Below are positions 45,335 through 57,736 of a stretch of DNA of 64,000 nt, piece by piece. The notes below the pieces were generated by a model. That model was not told where the DNA came from. It did no database searches and saw only the letters and a program-made list of their open reading frames with translations. Each line of letters begins with the position of its first letter. The first letter of the stretch is position 1. The stretch comes from Astragalus membranaceus (lineage: Eukaryota > Streptophyta > Magnoliopsida > Fabales > Fabaceae): NCBI GenBank assembly GCA_039519185.1, contig JAZGSX010000010.1, positions 558,001-622,000 of the forward strand, in the 5' to 3' direction. The position numbers were made by a program, and so were the translations under genes.

Positions 45335-47959
45335 TTAGTGGTATCAGAGCAATGGTTGGTCCGTCCGGCCAAGTCGTCGAGTCGTTGTGTCGGTTAACGA
45401 CCAACTGTTGTCTTTTGAATCTAACGGTTGTTTGTGTTGTACGAACGCTTCTGCAGGTAAAGGTAAAACAAAAATTGCTAATGGTAAGTGAACTAGTGGG
45501 GGAGGAGTCCCTACTAGTGTTGTGTGCCTATGTCGTATGTCTGTGTGTAGATTCTGTGTTTCGTTTTTGGTTATGTTTTCCTTTGACCTCCTTGTTGCAT
45601 GCTGTTAAAAGACTTGCCCCGTCGCTTAGTGCTCGCATGTGTTTTGATTTGCCTGAACTGTTTTAATCTTGATGCTAAGGCAAATCGTATTGTAAAATGG
45701 TTTTGCTGATTATTTAAGTTGCTACTTCGTCGATGACGTGCAAATAATGTTTTGATTTAGTATTGGACCTTGCGTGTTCTTCATGATATTCATTGATTGC
45801 GAACTTATTTTGTTAAATTGTGTTAAATTGTTTTTATCACTCTCAGTAATGACATCCATGCTTAAAAATGTTGAGTCTTGCATCCCTTGACTTATAACTA
45901 TTTTCTATTGAAAGGTTAACTTCGCTATCACCAGAAATTGACTTATGCGTGTCAGTTAGCCTATCTTTCCTTACCTTGTGTCCCTGATTGTTTTGTCATG
46001 CACTACTGTGAGTTTAGAGCCTTCACAATTGTTTTATAATAATGCTTGCAGTTTAGTATTTTTGCACTTGAATTTTTTTGACAAAGTTTTGGTTATTACT
46101 TCTTGAGTTGTGTTATGTGGTTTTAGAACCTAAGAATAAAAAGATTTTGAGAACTGCTTGTGAAAATCTTGTTAAACAAATTTGATGTCGGATACCAATA
46201 TTGATATTAAAATTATTTTGATGCTAGCCGTGTGTAAGGTTCTTACCGTAACGTCTTCTTGATTTCATATTGGCATTGTATACCAAATGTTTTATGAACT
46301 TCTCGGTAGTGTGTTTTAAGGTTCGAAAACTGATTAAAATGAAAAGTTGCTTTGCGGAATTTTTTTTTTTTTAAGTCACTGCCTCGCTATTAACCGCTGT
46401 GGCGTCTTAAACCAATAAAAGTGAAAATGTGTTTGTTCAAATGCTGTGACTTTATTTCCAACGTGAAGGTGTCTTCTGTAAGTCAAGCGTAACGATTTTA
46501 GCAGTAGGCTGTGCCATCCCTACTTTCGTTTTCTCCCCTATTTGCCAGTTTTCCTCGAGGTGTGATCTTGTGCGCTTGAAAATCTATGACATGATCTTAG
46601 TTGTTGCCTCTTGAATTATGCTATGTGGTTCTGTGTTCCTAAAAGGAAAAGTGACTTCTGGAAATGTTTTTGAACACCTAGTGAACGATTTTACGGTTAG
46701 ATACTGATATTAGTGTTGAAAGTCATTTTAGTAAATGGACGTTGATCTCGTGTCAAGTTTTAATATGGTATTTGATTGCACAATGGTGCTACACGGTCTT
46801 ACAGTCTTGACTGTTGCGAATGATAAAAATTTTGGTTTGAAAACTGCAACTATTGTCGCCTCCTATTTTTGCTACCACGTGAAATGACATTAAAAGTGGG
46901 CTGAATTTTATGTTGTTAGTATTACCCCACATATTTTACTCTATTTCGGTTTTCACAATGGTATGGGAAAATTTCCTTTGGCAAAATAATAACTATGACC
47001 GTAACAGTCTACAACGAGTTTCCCGGATTTTGCTCTAGCTGTTGCACTCTTTGTAATTGTGCCCCGTGATTTTGAAAAAACTTAAAAACTTAAGATGTGC
47101 ATTGGCACTGTTTGTGCACTTCCTTGAGTTAGCTTTTATTGCCGTATACTCTTAAGAATATTTTATTCAAACTATTTAAGCTGACGACTATTCTTGTAGA
47201 GGGAAAATCAATTTCTATGACGTGTGTTGTTTCTTGTGTCGAAAAACTCTGAACAAAGTGTTTAGTGCATGTATTTGGTCGTACATTTTGTTTATGTGCC
47301 TGTTTTGCTGTGTTGCTTGCGGCGCCCTAGCGCCCACCGTTGTGACTAAGTTGTTAGTCCTGATGCTGCCGATTATTATCATAATTGTTGAGGTTGTGGT
47401 TGTTGCCATGTCGTATGCTGATGTTTTGCTATTGTTGCCTCGGGTACTGCCGAGTGGCCCAAATTATGTTGTTTGTTGTCGTGGGCTTCGCCGAATGGCC
47501 CGCGTTGTCATCGATTTATGTTGTCAGCCGGTGGCCATTGTTGTTGAATTGCATTGTGTGCACTCTGTGAGTCTTGCATTGTTGGTGTGATGGTCGGTAT
47601 ACGCTGTGTCCGCAAGGGTAGATGAGTGAGGTAGGACCCAGGTCAGCTTATCAGAGTAGCGCAGCGAAGTTTTGGCAGGTTATATTAGGAAGGAACTCTA
47701 ATAGAGTTTTGGGGTGATCATGTGGTACCGGCATGATTGCGCTCAAAAACCCTACCGGTGGACCTGAGGGAGGAGAGGTCTGGTTGATATTTCCGGAGAT
47801 ACCTGGCCGAGTAAGTAGGAGGGACGGCCGCCCAATCACTTATCGCCGGTAACCAAGGAAATAATGATCAGCTTGATGGATCGTGGGTTTATCAGTGGAG
47901 GAGTGTTGGCTTAGGCGGTTAAGTTTTCGAGGACGAAAACATTCTAAGTGGGGGAGAGT
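45335..47959 (+). other. N internal region, non-coding
   Basis: Contains PBS TGGTATCAGAGC at 45339-45350, an AT-rich body with scattered short frames (45352-45666, 47222-47590) and a PPT at the right end (TTTTCGAGGACGAAAACATT, then AAGTGGGGGAGAGT to 47959). I searched by eye for zinc-knuckle, DSGA, FIDD/YVDD and QTDGQTE words in all frames and saw none. A run of 12 T lies near 46361. Confidence 0.8.
45339..45350 (+). promoter_or_regulatory. N primer-binding site (tRNA-iMet)
   Basis: TGGTATCAGAGC, 4 nt after the 5' LTR. Confidence 0.92.
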
Positions 47960-50606
47960 TGTAACACCCAAATAATTTAATTAATTTATTTAATTAAATT
48001 ATTAGGGATTTATTTTATTTAGTGATTTAATTAAATTTAGAAAATAATTGAGTGGGTGCATATTATTATTTAGGGCATGATGTTGGCTTGGAGCGCACAT
48101 AGGGCTTGAGTTGGATAAGCCCATGACCCAATACCCAACATAGGCGAGTTTGGCTAAGTGAATGGGGTTAGGGTTTGAGGCTTGGCATTGGCGAAATCCC
48201 TAGAGAGAGTGGAGAGAGTGAGCCGTTTTGGAGAGCAAAGGAAAGGAGAGAAAACGCAAAACTTCAAGAAAGAAAGAAGAAGGAAGGGCGAGGATCAAGA
48301 AGAGAAGGGGGCCTCCATTGTTGCTGAATTTTTGGTGGTGATTTCCTCTCAAGAACTCCTACTTCTTCTATCATAAGGTAAGGGGGGATCATCTTTCTCT
48401 ATAATAGATTGTGTGATGGGTTTTAGGATGGGATTTAGCCTAGATCTATCCATATTATTGTTGATCCATAATCATTGCTATCTTGATGAATATATGCGAC
48501 TTATGATCTTGGTGATTGCTTGATGTTTATGTGTTTTTGATTATATTCATGTTGATTGAGATTAATGATATGATCATATATGTGTTGTTGAATTCACTGT
48601 TTTGAGATGTTCTGACATAGGTTTAGTATTTCAGTGACTGAGAACGTTTTACTAATTGAAAAATTATGTGGTTTGTCATTTCGAAAACTTGATTGAATGC
48701 TTGTTAATTTGACGCTGGTTTGGTTGCGTTTAGAGCTGTGAAGATCGAGTTATGAATTCCACAAGTTAGGGTAATATTTTGGAAGCATTCTGGACATAGG
48801 TTCGGTATATTTAAAACTGGGAACTTTCTGTTCGTCAAAAAATTATGGGAGTTTTTTTGTTAGAAAACAGACTTAAATGTGGTCACTTTGGCACTGGTTT
48901 GGTTAAAGTTGGAGTAGTGTAGCTCGAGTTATAAGCGTCCCAAGTCAGGTCAAATTTCTGGACTTAAACTAGGTATAGGTTCCGTGTTCCAGGTCTTGTG
49001 TCTTCAATTGAACTCTGATTTGAACGATTCTTTTTCCATTAGAAACTATACTCAAATTGATTTTGTTAAGGCTAAGGTTTTGTTCCATTTGGTCAAGTGT
49101 AAGTCGGTTTAGAGTGATTTGAAGTGGAAGGACAGAATCTGTCCAGTCTGGGAACCATTCGGGTTGTTTCTAAAAACTGTACTAACTGGCTCATTGTTTT
49201 GAAACTTTAAATATATGTTCAGAAACTACACATCTGTATCTTTCCAACGAGGGGTCTTTTGTAATTTTTCGATGTCGTTTACTATTTTAGCTAATTCGCC
49301 GAATTCTGGCTGCCGTGTTCGCGTAGCCCAGGGTGTCGCTGTTGTTCCCAAATTTGTTTTTCGAATATCTTTTGACTCGGGACTCCGTTTTAGGCGTTTC
49401 AAAATGTTTTGGAAAGCTTATTCAGACGCCCCTCTGAATATTCTAATTTGGGGCTCAGTAATGTATTTTCTGGAAGAAATGTTGATGATTAACTCAAACC
49501 CTAAAAGTTGTCATTTTGAGAAAATGTCGAGTCGCAATCATTTTGGAAAATGAATCATTCTGAGGAAAAATATGTTAGTTGCTGTTGTATGGACGCCCGT
49601 GTGGCTGTGCCGGTTGAATAATGAAATTTTATGAATAAAGTGACGAAAATGCCCTTGGTGGCCAATGTGTGAGTGTCTTGACAATGATGCCCTTAGTGGC
49701 TAGTTTTGTTGACAAAAATGCCCTTAGCGGCCAATGGGTGAGTAACATGATTAGCGATGATGTGATATAATTGGCGATGATGTGATATAATTAGCGAAGA
49801 TGATTAGCGGTGATGATTAGCGGTGATGATTAGCGGTGATGATTAGCGATGATGATTAACGATGATGATTAGCAATGATGATATAAATACTGATGTGATA
49901 TTTTTAGCGATGATGGGATATAATTGATGATGATGATGTAATGTGATTGATGCATGTTCATAGTGTCGCATGCATCCATGTGCATTCAGCGGTGATGTAG
50001 GCTTCGGCCATGCGGTGAGTAGGCTTCGGCCAAAGCGGTGATGTGCCCTCAAGGCTTATTGCGGTGATGATGGATCCACATGTATATATTGCATTCTCAT
50101 ACATCTACATGCCATAGTGACGGATTGCCTTAATGAGTGACTTTCGAGTGATTATGTGATGACTGTAGTATGGTTGTTCTAGTCCTGTAATTCTAGCCTG
50201 AGACTTATCACATGTTCTATTATATGGTTAGATTGAACTCACCCTTTCCCTGTTGAATATTACCCTACGTGGTAACTGCAGGTGATCACCAGTGAAGGTA
50301 TTCGTACTCTTCACTATTTGGAGTCGGGTCGTCATGCTCTGATACGTAGCACTCAGTGGGGAGGGATGTACCTTAGTTTTCTGATGACTGTTTAACTGTT
50401 ATGATTCATCGATGATTTAATGATTTTCCGCTGCTTGAATAAATGAGAATTTAAGTGCTATGTATTAGCTTTTCGAAAAATGACGTAATTAAGCTATTAG
50501 CGTTTTGACGAAAATGTGACACTCCTCTTGTTGAAAATAAAAGAAAAAGATTTTTGTAAACTCTTGTTTTATAAGAATAAATAACGGGTAGGAAATGGGT
50601 GTTACA
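47960..50606 (+). repeat. N 3' LTR
   Basis: Counterpart of 42680-45334. Hairpin 50259-50276 reads ATTACC/GGTAAC, where the 5' copy reads GTTACC/GGTACC, so each copy carries one change from a perfect GTTACC/GGTAAC. Anti-PBS GCTCTGATAC is near 50336-50345. Confidence 0.95.
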
Positions 50607-53600
50607 GTACCAGTTCGGACCAAATCGTACGATTTGGCCCATATTGTATAAACCGTATGAGTTTGTACCATTTTTTCGAGTTCGTACGATTTCGTACCTT
50701 TACATACCATTTCGTGTGATTTCGTATCAGTTCATACCAAATCGTACGATTTGGCCCATATTGTACAAACCCGTATGAGTTCGTACCATTTTCTTGATTT
50801 TGTACGATTTTGAACCTTTTCATACCATTTCCTGTGATTTCGTACCAGTTCGAAGACAATAGTACGATTTGGCCCATATTGTATAAGCTGGTACAATTTC
50901 GTACCACTTTATCTGAGTTCGTACTAGTTCATACTATTTCGTAAGACTTTATATATTTTCGTACCTGTTCTTACCATTTCGTGTGATTTTGTTCTAAATC
51001 GTACGATTTGACCCATTGTACCAACTAGAACAATTTTGTGCCATTTTTTCGACTTTGTACGATTACGTACCTATTCCTACCTATTCATACAATTTCGAGT
51101 GATTTCGTACCGCTCGGACCAAATCGTACGATCTGGCCCATATTGTATAAGCTGGTATAAGATCGTACCACTTTTTCCAAGTTCGTCCTAGTTCATACTA
51201 TTTCGTATGACTTTGTACCTTTTCGTACCTGTTCTTACCATTTCGTGTGATTTCGTACTCAATCGTACGATTTGACCCATATTATATCAACTGGAACAAT
51301 TTTGTGCCATTTTTTCGACTTTGTACGATTTCGTACCTATTCGTACCAATTCATACAATTTCTGGTGATTTCATACCAGTTCGAACCAAATCGTACTATT
51401 CGGCCCATAATAAATAAACTGGTACAATTTCGTACCATTTTCTCGAGTTCTTACTTGTTCGTACCATTTCGTGTGATTTCGTACCAGTTCATACCAAATC
51501 ATACGATTTGGCCCAAATTGTACAAACCCGTATGAGTTCGTACTATTTTTTCGAGTTTGTACGATTTCGTACCTTTTCTTACCATTTTGTGTGATTTCGT
51601 ACCAGTTCAGAGTAAATCGTACGATTTGGCCCATATTGTATAAGTTGGTATAATATCGTACCACTTTTTCCAAGTTCGTACTAGTTCATACTATTTTGTA
51701 TGACTTTGTACCTTTTCGTACCTATTCGTACAATTTCGGGTGATTTCCTACCAGTTCGAACCAAATCGTACGATTTGGCCCATATTATATAAACCGGTAC
51801 AAATTTGTACCATTTAGTGTGATTTCGTACCAGTTCGGACCAAATCGTACGATTTGGCCCAAATTGTATAAACCGTATGAGTTTGTACCATTTTTTCGAG
51901 TTCGTACGATTTCGTACCTTTAGATACCATTTCGTGTGATTTCCTATCAGTTCATACCAAATCGTACGATTTGGCCCATATTGTACAAACCCGTATGTGT
52001 TCGTACCATTTTTTTGATTTTGTACGATTTTGAACCTTTTCATACCATTTCGTGTGATTTCGTACCAGTTCGAACCAAATCGTACTATTCGGCCCATATT
52101 AAATAAACTGGTACAATTTCGTACCATTTTCTCGAGTTCTTACTTGTTCATACCATTTCGTAAGACTTTATATCTTTTCGTACCTGTTCTTACGTATGAT
52201 TTTGTACTAAATCGTACGATTTAACCCATTGTACCAACTAGAACAATTTTGTGCCATTTTTTCGACTTTGTACGATTTCGTACCTATTCCTACCTATTCA
52301 TACAAATTCGGGTGATTTCATACTGTTCGGAGCAAATCGTACGATTTGGCCCATATTGTATAAGCTGGTATAATATCGTACCACTTTTTCCAAGTTCGTC
52401 CTAGTTCATACTATTTCGTATGACTATGTACCTTTTCGTACCTGTTCTTACCATTTCGTGTGATTTCGTACTCAATCGTACGATTTGACCCATATTGTAT
52501 CAACTGGAACAATTTTGTGCCATTTTTTCTACTTTGTACGATTTCGTACCTATTCGTACCAATTCATACAATTTCTGGTGATTTCGTACCAGTTCGAACC
52601 AAATCGTACTATTCGACCCATATTAAATAAACTGGTACAATTTCGTACCATTTTCTCGAGTTCTTACTTGTTCATACCATTTCGTGTGATTTCGTACCAG
52701 TTCATACCAAATCATACGATTTGGCCCAAATTGTACAAACCCGTATGAGTTCGTACTATTTTTTCGAGTTTGTACGATTTCGTACCTTTTCTTACCATTT
52801 TGTGTGATTTCGTACCAGTTCAGAGCAAATCGTTCGATTTGGCCCATATTGTATAAGTTGGTATAATATCGTACCACTTTTTCCAAGTTCGTACTAGTTC
52901 ATACTATTTCGTATGACTTTGTACCTATTCGCACAATTTCGGGTGATTTCCTACCAGTTCGAACCAAATCGTACGATTTGGCCCATATTATATAAACTGG
53001 TACAAATTTGTACCATTTCGTGTGATTTCGTACCAGTTCGGACCAAATCATACGATTTGGCCCATATTGTATAAACCGTATGAGTTTGTACCATTTTTTC
53101 GAGTTCGTACGATTTCGTACCTTTACATACCATTTCGTGTGATTTCGTATCAGTTCATACCAAATCGTACGATTTGGCCCATATTGTACAAACCCGTATG
53201 AGTTCGTACCATTTTTTTGATTTTGTACGATTTTGAACCTTTTCATACCATTTCGTGTGATTTCGTACCAGTTCGAAGCAAATCGTACGATTTGGCCCAT
53301 ATTGTATAAGCTGGTACAATTTTGTACCACTTTTTCCGAGTTCTTACTAGTTCATACTATTTCGTAAGACTTTTTATCTTTTCGTACCTGTTCTTACCAA
53401 TTCGTGTGATTTTGTACTAAATCGTACGATTTGACCCATTGTACCAACTAGAACAATTTTGTGCCATTTTTTCGACTTTGTACGATTTCGTACCTATTCC
53501 TACCTATTCATACAATTTCGGGTGATTTCGTACCGTTCGGACCAAATCGTACGATTTGGCCCATATTGTATCAGCTGGTATAATATCGTACCACTTTTTC

Positions 53601-56396
53601 CAAGTTCGTCCTAGTTCATACTATTTCGTATGACTTTGTACCTTTTCGTACCTGTTCTTACCATTTCGTGTGATTTCGTACTCAGTCGTACGATTTGACC
53701 CATATTGAATCAACTGGAACAATTTTGTGCCATTTTTTCGACTTTGTACGATTTCGTACCTATTCGTACCAATTCATACAATTTCTGGTGATTTCGTACC
53801 GTTCAGACCAAATCGTACGATTTGGCCCATATTGTATAAGCTGGTATAATATCGTACCACTTTTTCCAAGTTCGTCCTAGTTCATACTATTTCGTATGAC
53901 TTTGTACCTTTTCGTACCTGTTCTTACCATTTCGTGTGATTTCGTACTCAATCGTACGATTTGACCCATATTATATCAACTGGAACAATTTTGTGCCATT
54001 TTTTCGACTTTGTACGATTTCGTACCTATTCGTACCAATTCATACAATTTCTGGTGATTTCATACCAGTTCGAACCAAATCGTACTATTCGGCCCATAAT
54101 AAATAAACTGGTACAATTTCGTACCATTTTCTCGAGTTCTTACTTGTTCATACCATTTCGTGTGATTTCGTACCAGTTCATACCAAATCATACGATTTGG
54201 CCCAAATTGTACAAACCCGTATGAGTTCGTACTATTTTTTCGAGTTTGTACGATTTTGTACCTTTTCTTACCATTTTGTGTGATTTCGTACCAGTTCAGA
54301 GCAAATCGTACGATTTGGCCCATATTGTATAAGTTGGTATAATATCGTACCACTTTTTCCAAGTTCGTACTAGTTCATACTATTTCGTATGACTTTGTAC
54401 CTTTTCGTACCTATTCGTACAATTTCGGGTGATTTACTACCAGTTGGAACCAAATCGTACGATTTGGCCCATATGATATAAACTGGTACAAATTTGTACC
54501 CTTTCGTGTGATTTCGTACCAGTTCGGACCAAATCGTACGATTTGGCCCATATTGTATAAACCGTATGAGTTTGTACCATTTTTTCGAGTTCGTACGATT
54601 TCGTACCTTTACATACCATTTCGTGTGATTTCGTATCAGTTCATACCAAGTCGTTTGATTTGGCCCATATTGTACAAACCCGTATGAGTTCGTACCATTT
54701 TTTTGATTTTGTACGATTTTGAACCTTTTCATACCATTTCGTGTGATTTCGTACCAGTTCGAACCAAATCGTACTATTCGGCCCATATTAAATAAACTGG
54801 TACAATTTCGTACCATTTTCTCGAGTTCTTACTTGTTCATACCATTTCGTAAGACTTTATATCTTTTCGTACCTGTTTTTACCATTTCGTATGATTTTGT
54901 ACTAAATCGTACGATTTAACCCATTGTACCAACTAGAACAATTTTGTGCCATTTTTTCGACTTTGTACGATTTCGTACCTATTCCTACCTATTCATACAA
55001 TTTCGGGTGATTTCGTACTGTTCGGACCAAATCGTACGATTTGGCCCATATTGTATAAGCTGGTATAATATCGTACCACTTTTTCCAAGTTCGTCCTAGT
55101 TCATACTATTTCGTATGACTATGTACCTTTTCGTACCTGTTCTTACCATTTCGTGTGATTTCGTACTCAATCGTACGATTTGACCCATATTGTATCAACT
55201 GGAACAATTTTGTGCCATTTCGTACCAATTCATACAATTTCTGGTGATTTCGTACCAGTTCGAACCAAATCGTACTATTCGGCCCATATTAAATAAACTG
55301 GTACAATTTCGTACCATTTTCTCGAGTTCTTACTTGTTCATACCATTTCGTGTGATTTCGTACCAGTTCATACCAAATCATACGATTTGGCCCAAATTGT
55401 ACAAACCCGTATGAGTTCGTACTATTTTTTCGAGTTTGTACGATTTCGTACCTTTTCTTACCATTTTGTGTGATTTCGTACCAGTTCAGAGCAAATCGTT
55501 CGATTTGGCCCATATTGTATAAGTTGGTATAATATCGTACGACTTTTTCCAAGTTCGTACTAGTTCATACTATTTCGTATGACTTTGTACCTATTCGTAC
55601 AATTTCGGGTGATTTCCTACCAGTTCGAACCAAATCGTACCATTTGGACCATATTATATAAACTGGTACAAATTTGTACCATTTCGTGTGATTTCGTACC
55701 AGTTCGGACCAAATCGTACGATTTGGCCCATATTGTATAAACTGTATGAGTTTGTACCATTTTTTCGAGTTTGTACGATTTCGTACCTTTACATACCATT
55801 TTGTGTGATTTCGTATCAGTTCATACAAAATCGTACGATTTGGCCGATATTGTACAAACCCGTATGAGTTCGTACCATTTTTTTGATTTTGTACGATTTT
55901 GAACCTTTTCATACCATTTCGTGTGATTTCGTACCAGTTCGAAGCAAATCGTACGATTTGGCCCATATTGTATAAGCTGGTACAATTTCGTACCACTTTT
56001 TCCGAGTTCGTACTAGTTCATACTATTTCGTAAGAATTTATATCTTTCTGTAACTGTTCTTACCATTTCGTGTGATTTTGTACTAAATCGTACGATTTGA
56101 CCCATTGTACCAACTAGAACAATTTTGTGCCATTTTTTCGACTTTGTACGATTTCGTACCTATTCCTACCTATTCATACAATATCGGGTGATTTCGTACC
56201 GTTCGGACCAAATCGTACGATTTGGCCCATATTGTATAAGCTGGTATAATATCGTACCACTTTTTCCAAGTTCGTCCTAGTTCATACTATTTCGTATGAC
56301 TTTGTACCTTTTCGTACCCGTTTTTACCATTTCGTGTGATTTCGTACTCAATCGTACCATTTGACCCATATTGTATCAACTGGAACAATTTTGTGC
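50607..56396. repeat. satellite array, segment 4
   Basis: Longest uninterrupted stretch, 5.8 kb. The phase continues from segment 3 across N (fourth to fifth box). Marker positions 51272, 52485, 53695, 53961 and 55190 show units near 1,210 bp plus a short two-box unit of 266 bp. A rearranged unit at about 52036-52175 recurs at about 54725-54860, revealing a larger duplication of about 2,689 bp. Confidence 0.95.
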
Positions 56397-57169
56397 TGTA
56401 ACACCCCCTTCTAATTTACTACTATTTAAATGATAAAATCAGAGTTTTCGAAAAATAAAGAAACAACCGCGAGAGAGTGCTACATTTACTCCAATTAAAC
56501 CAAACAACATCAATTCCAAAATCCAACAATTAATAGTACGATACATAGCACAACAGTTAAGGGACAAGTCACAAATAACCTATTTAGTTTACATCAACAT
56601 GAATATAATCACCATCACAGCGGAATAACAACAAGTCTTGAACATAATCAATTCATCACAAAATATCAGTTTAATAATCATCAAAATAAAAATAACAAGT
56701 AAACTAAGACGCCTCTCCCCGGTGCTATGTATCAGAGCCAGACACAACCGACTAAAAGAAGGTATGAGGATCACCTTCACTCGCTATCACCTGGACGTTG
56801 CCGACATGAGAAGCAACATAAAAGCAGTAGGGTGAGTCTCTTTACATAAATAATAGCATATAGGATAAACATGATACTAGGGAAAGCAGCTAGAAGCACC
56901 AATTCACAACGATATCAACATACACCATTAAATTTACAATCACCAAGAAACATCACCGAATGCATGACTAGTGCATGCAATTCAAGCCAACTCCACGGGC
57001 ATATGCATGTGGATCCATCACCAAAATAAGCCTTGAGGGCACTCACCAATAATTTATAATAAGGCCGAAGCCTACTCACCAATAAATGCACATGGTTTAT
57101 GTGACGCCATGGACAATGCACCACAACACACCGTATTCACCATAATGAGCAATAAGTATAATCACCAAC
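56397..57169 (-). mobile_element. truncated class II LTR, minus orientation
   Basis: Starts TGTAACACCCCC, like the solo LTR at 13577, with GTGCTATGTATCAGAGC (about 56719), hairpin GTTGC/GCAAC (56797-56817) and CAAGCC/GGCCGAAGCC words to about 57070. It stops near 57169 and runs straight into satellite at the fifth box, whereas the left flank ends after the tenth box. About 1.9 kb of LTR and several satellite monomers are therefore missing, consistent with one deletion. Confidence 0.88.
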
Positions 57170-57736
57170 TCGTACGATTTGGCCCATATTGAATAAACCG
57201 TATGAGTTTGTACCATTTTTTCGAGTTCGTACGATTTCATACCTTTACATACCATTTCGTGTGATTTCATATCAGTTCATACCAAATCATACGATTTGGC
57301 CCATATTGTACAAACCCGTATGAGTTCGTACCATTTTTTTGATTTTGTAGGATTTTGAACCTTTTCATACCATTTCGTGTGATTTCGTACCAGTTCGAAC
57401 CAAATCGTACTATTCGGCCCATATTAAATAAACTGGTACAATTTCGTACCATTTTCTCGAGGTCTTACGTGTTCATACCATTTCGTGTGATTTCGTACCA
57501 AATCATACGATTTGGCCCAAATTGTACAAACCCGTATGAGTTCGTACTATTTTTTCGAGTTTGTACGATTTCGTACCTTTTCTTACCATGTTGTGTGATT
57601 TCGTACCAGTTCGGAGCAAATCGTACGATTTGGCCCATATTGTATAAGTTGGTATAATATCGTACCACTTTTTCCAAGTTCGTACTAGTTCATACTATTT
57701 CGTATGACTTTGTACCTTTTCGTACCTGATCGTACC
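57170..57736. repeat. satellite array, segment 5
   Basis: Last stretch of the same satellite. It ends TTTTCGTACCTGATCGTACC. The final GTACC (57732-57736) may be a target duplication of the Tat element, whose far end is outside the window. Confidence 0.92.

Larger units (their letters stand above)
42680..50606 (+). mobile_element. N: non-autonomous class II LTR retrotransposon
   Basis: LTRs 42680-45334 (2,655 bp) and 47960-50606 (2,647 bp) enclose 2,625 bp with no gag or pol. Target duplication GTACC at 42675-42679 and 50607-50611. PBS and PPT present. By-eye comparison shows about 25-35 substitutions plus copy-number changes in a GATGATTAGC repeat, roughly 1.1%, so an age of the order of 0.4-0.5 million years at 1.3e-8 per site per year. 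It must have used enzymes supplied by another element. Confidence 0.95.

Noticed and set aside
45352..45666. 104-codon frame right after the N primer-binding site, as a gag remnant
   Set aside because: No match to gag words (TAKFEEL, zinc knuckle), and the frame overlaps sequence continuing the PBS.
12897..57657. Dozens of 60-153-codon frames in the satellite
   Set aside because: They occur on both strands and in shifted registers of the same repeat, have no start context or known domain, and follow from low stop-codon content of GTAC-rich sequence.
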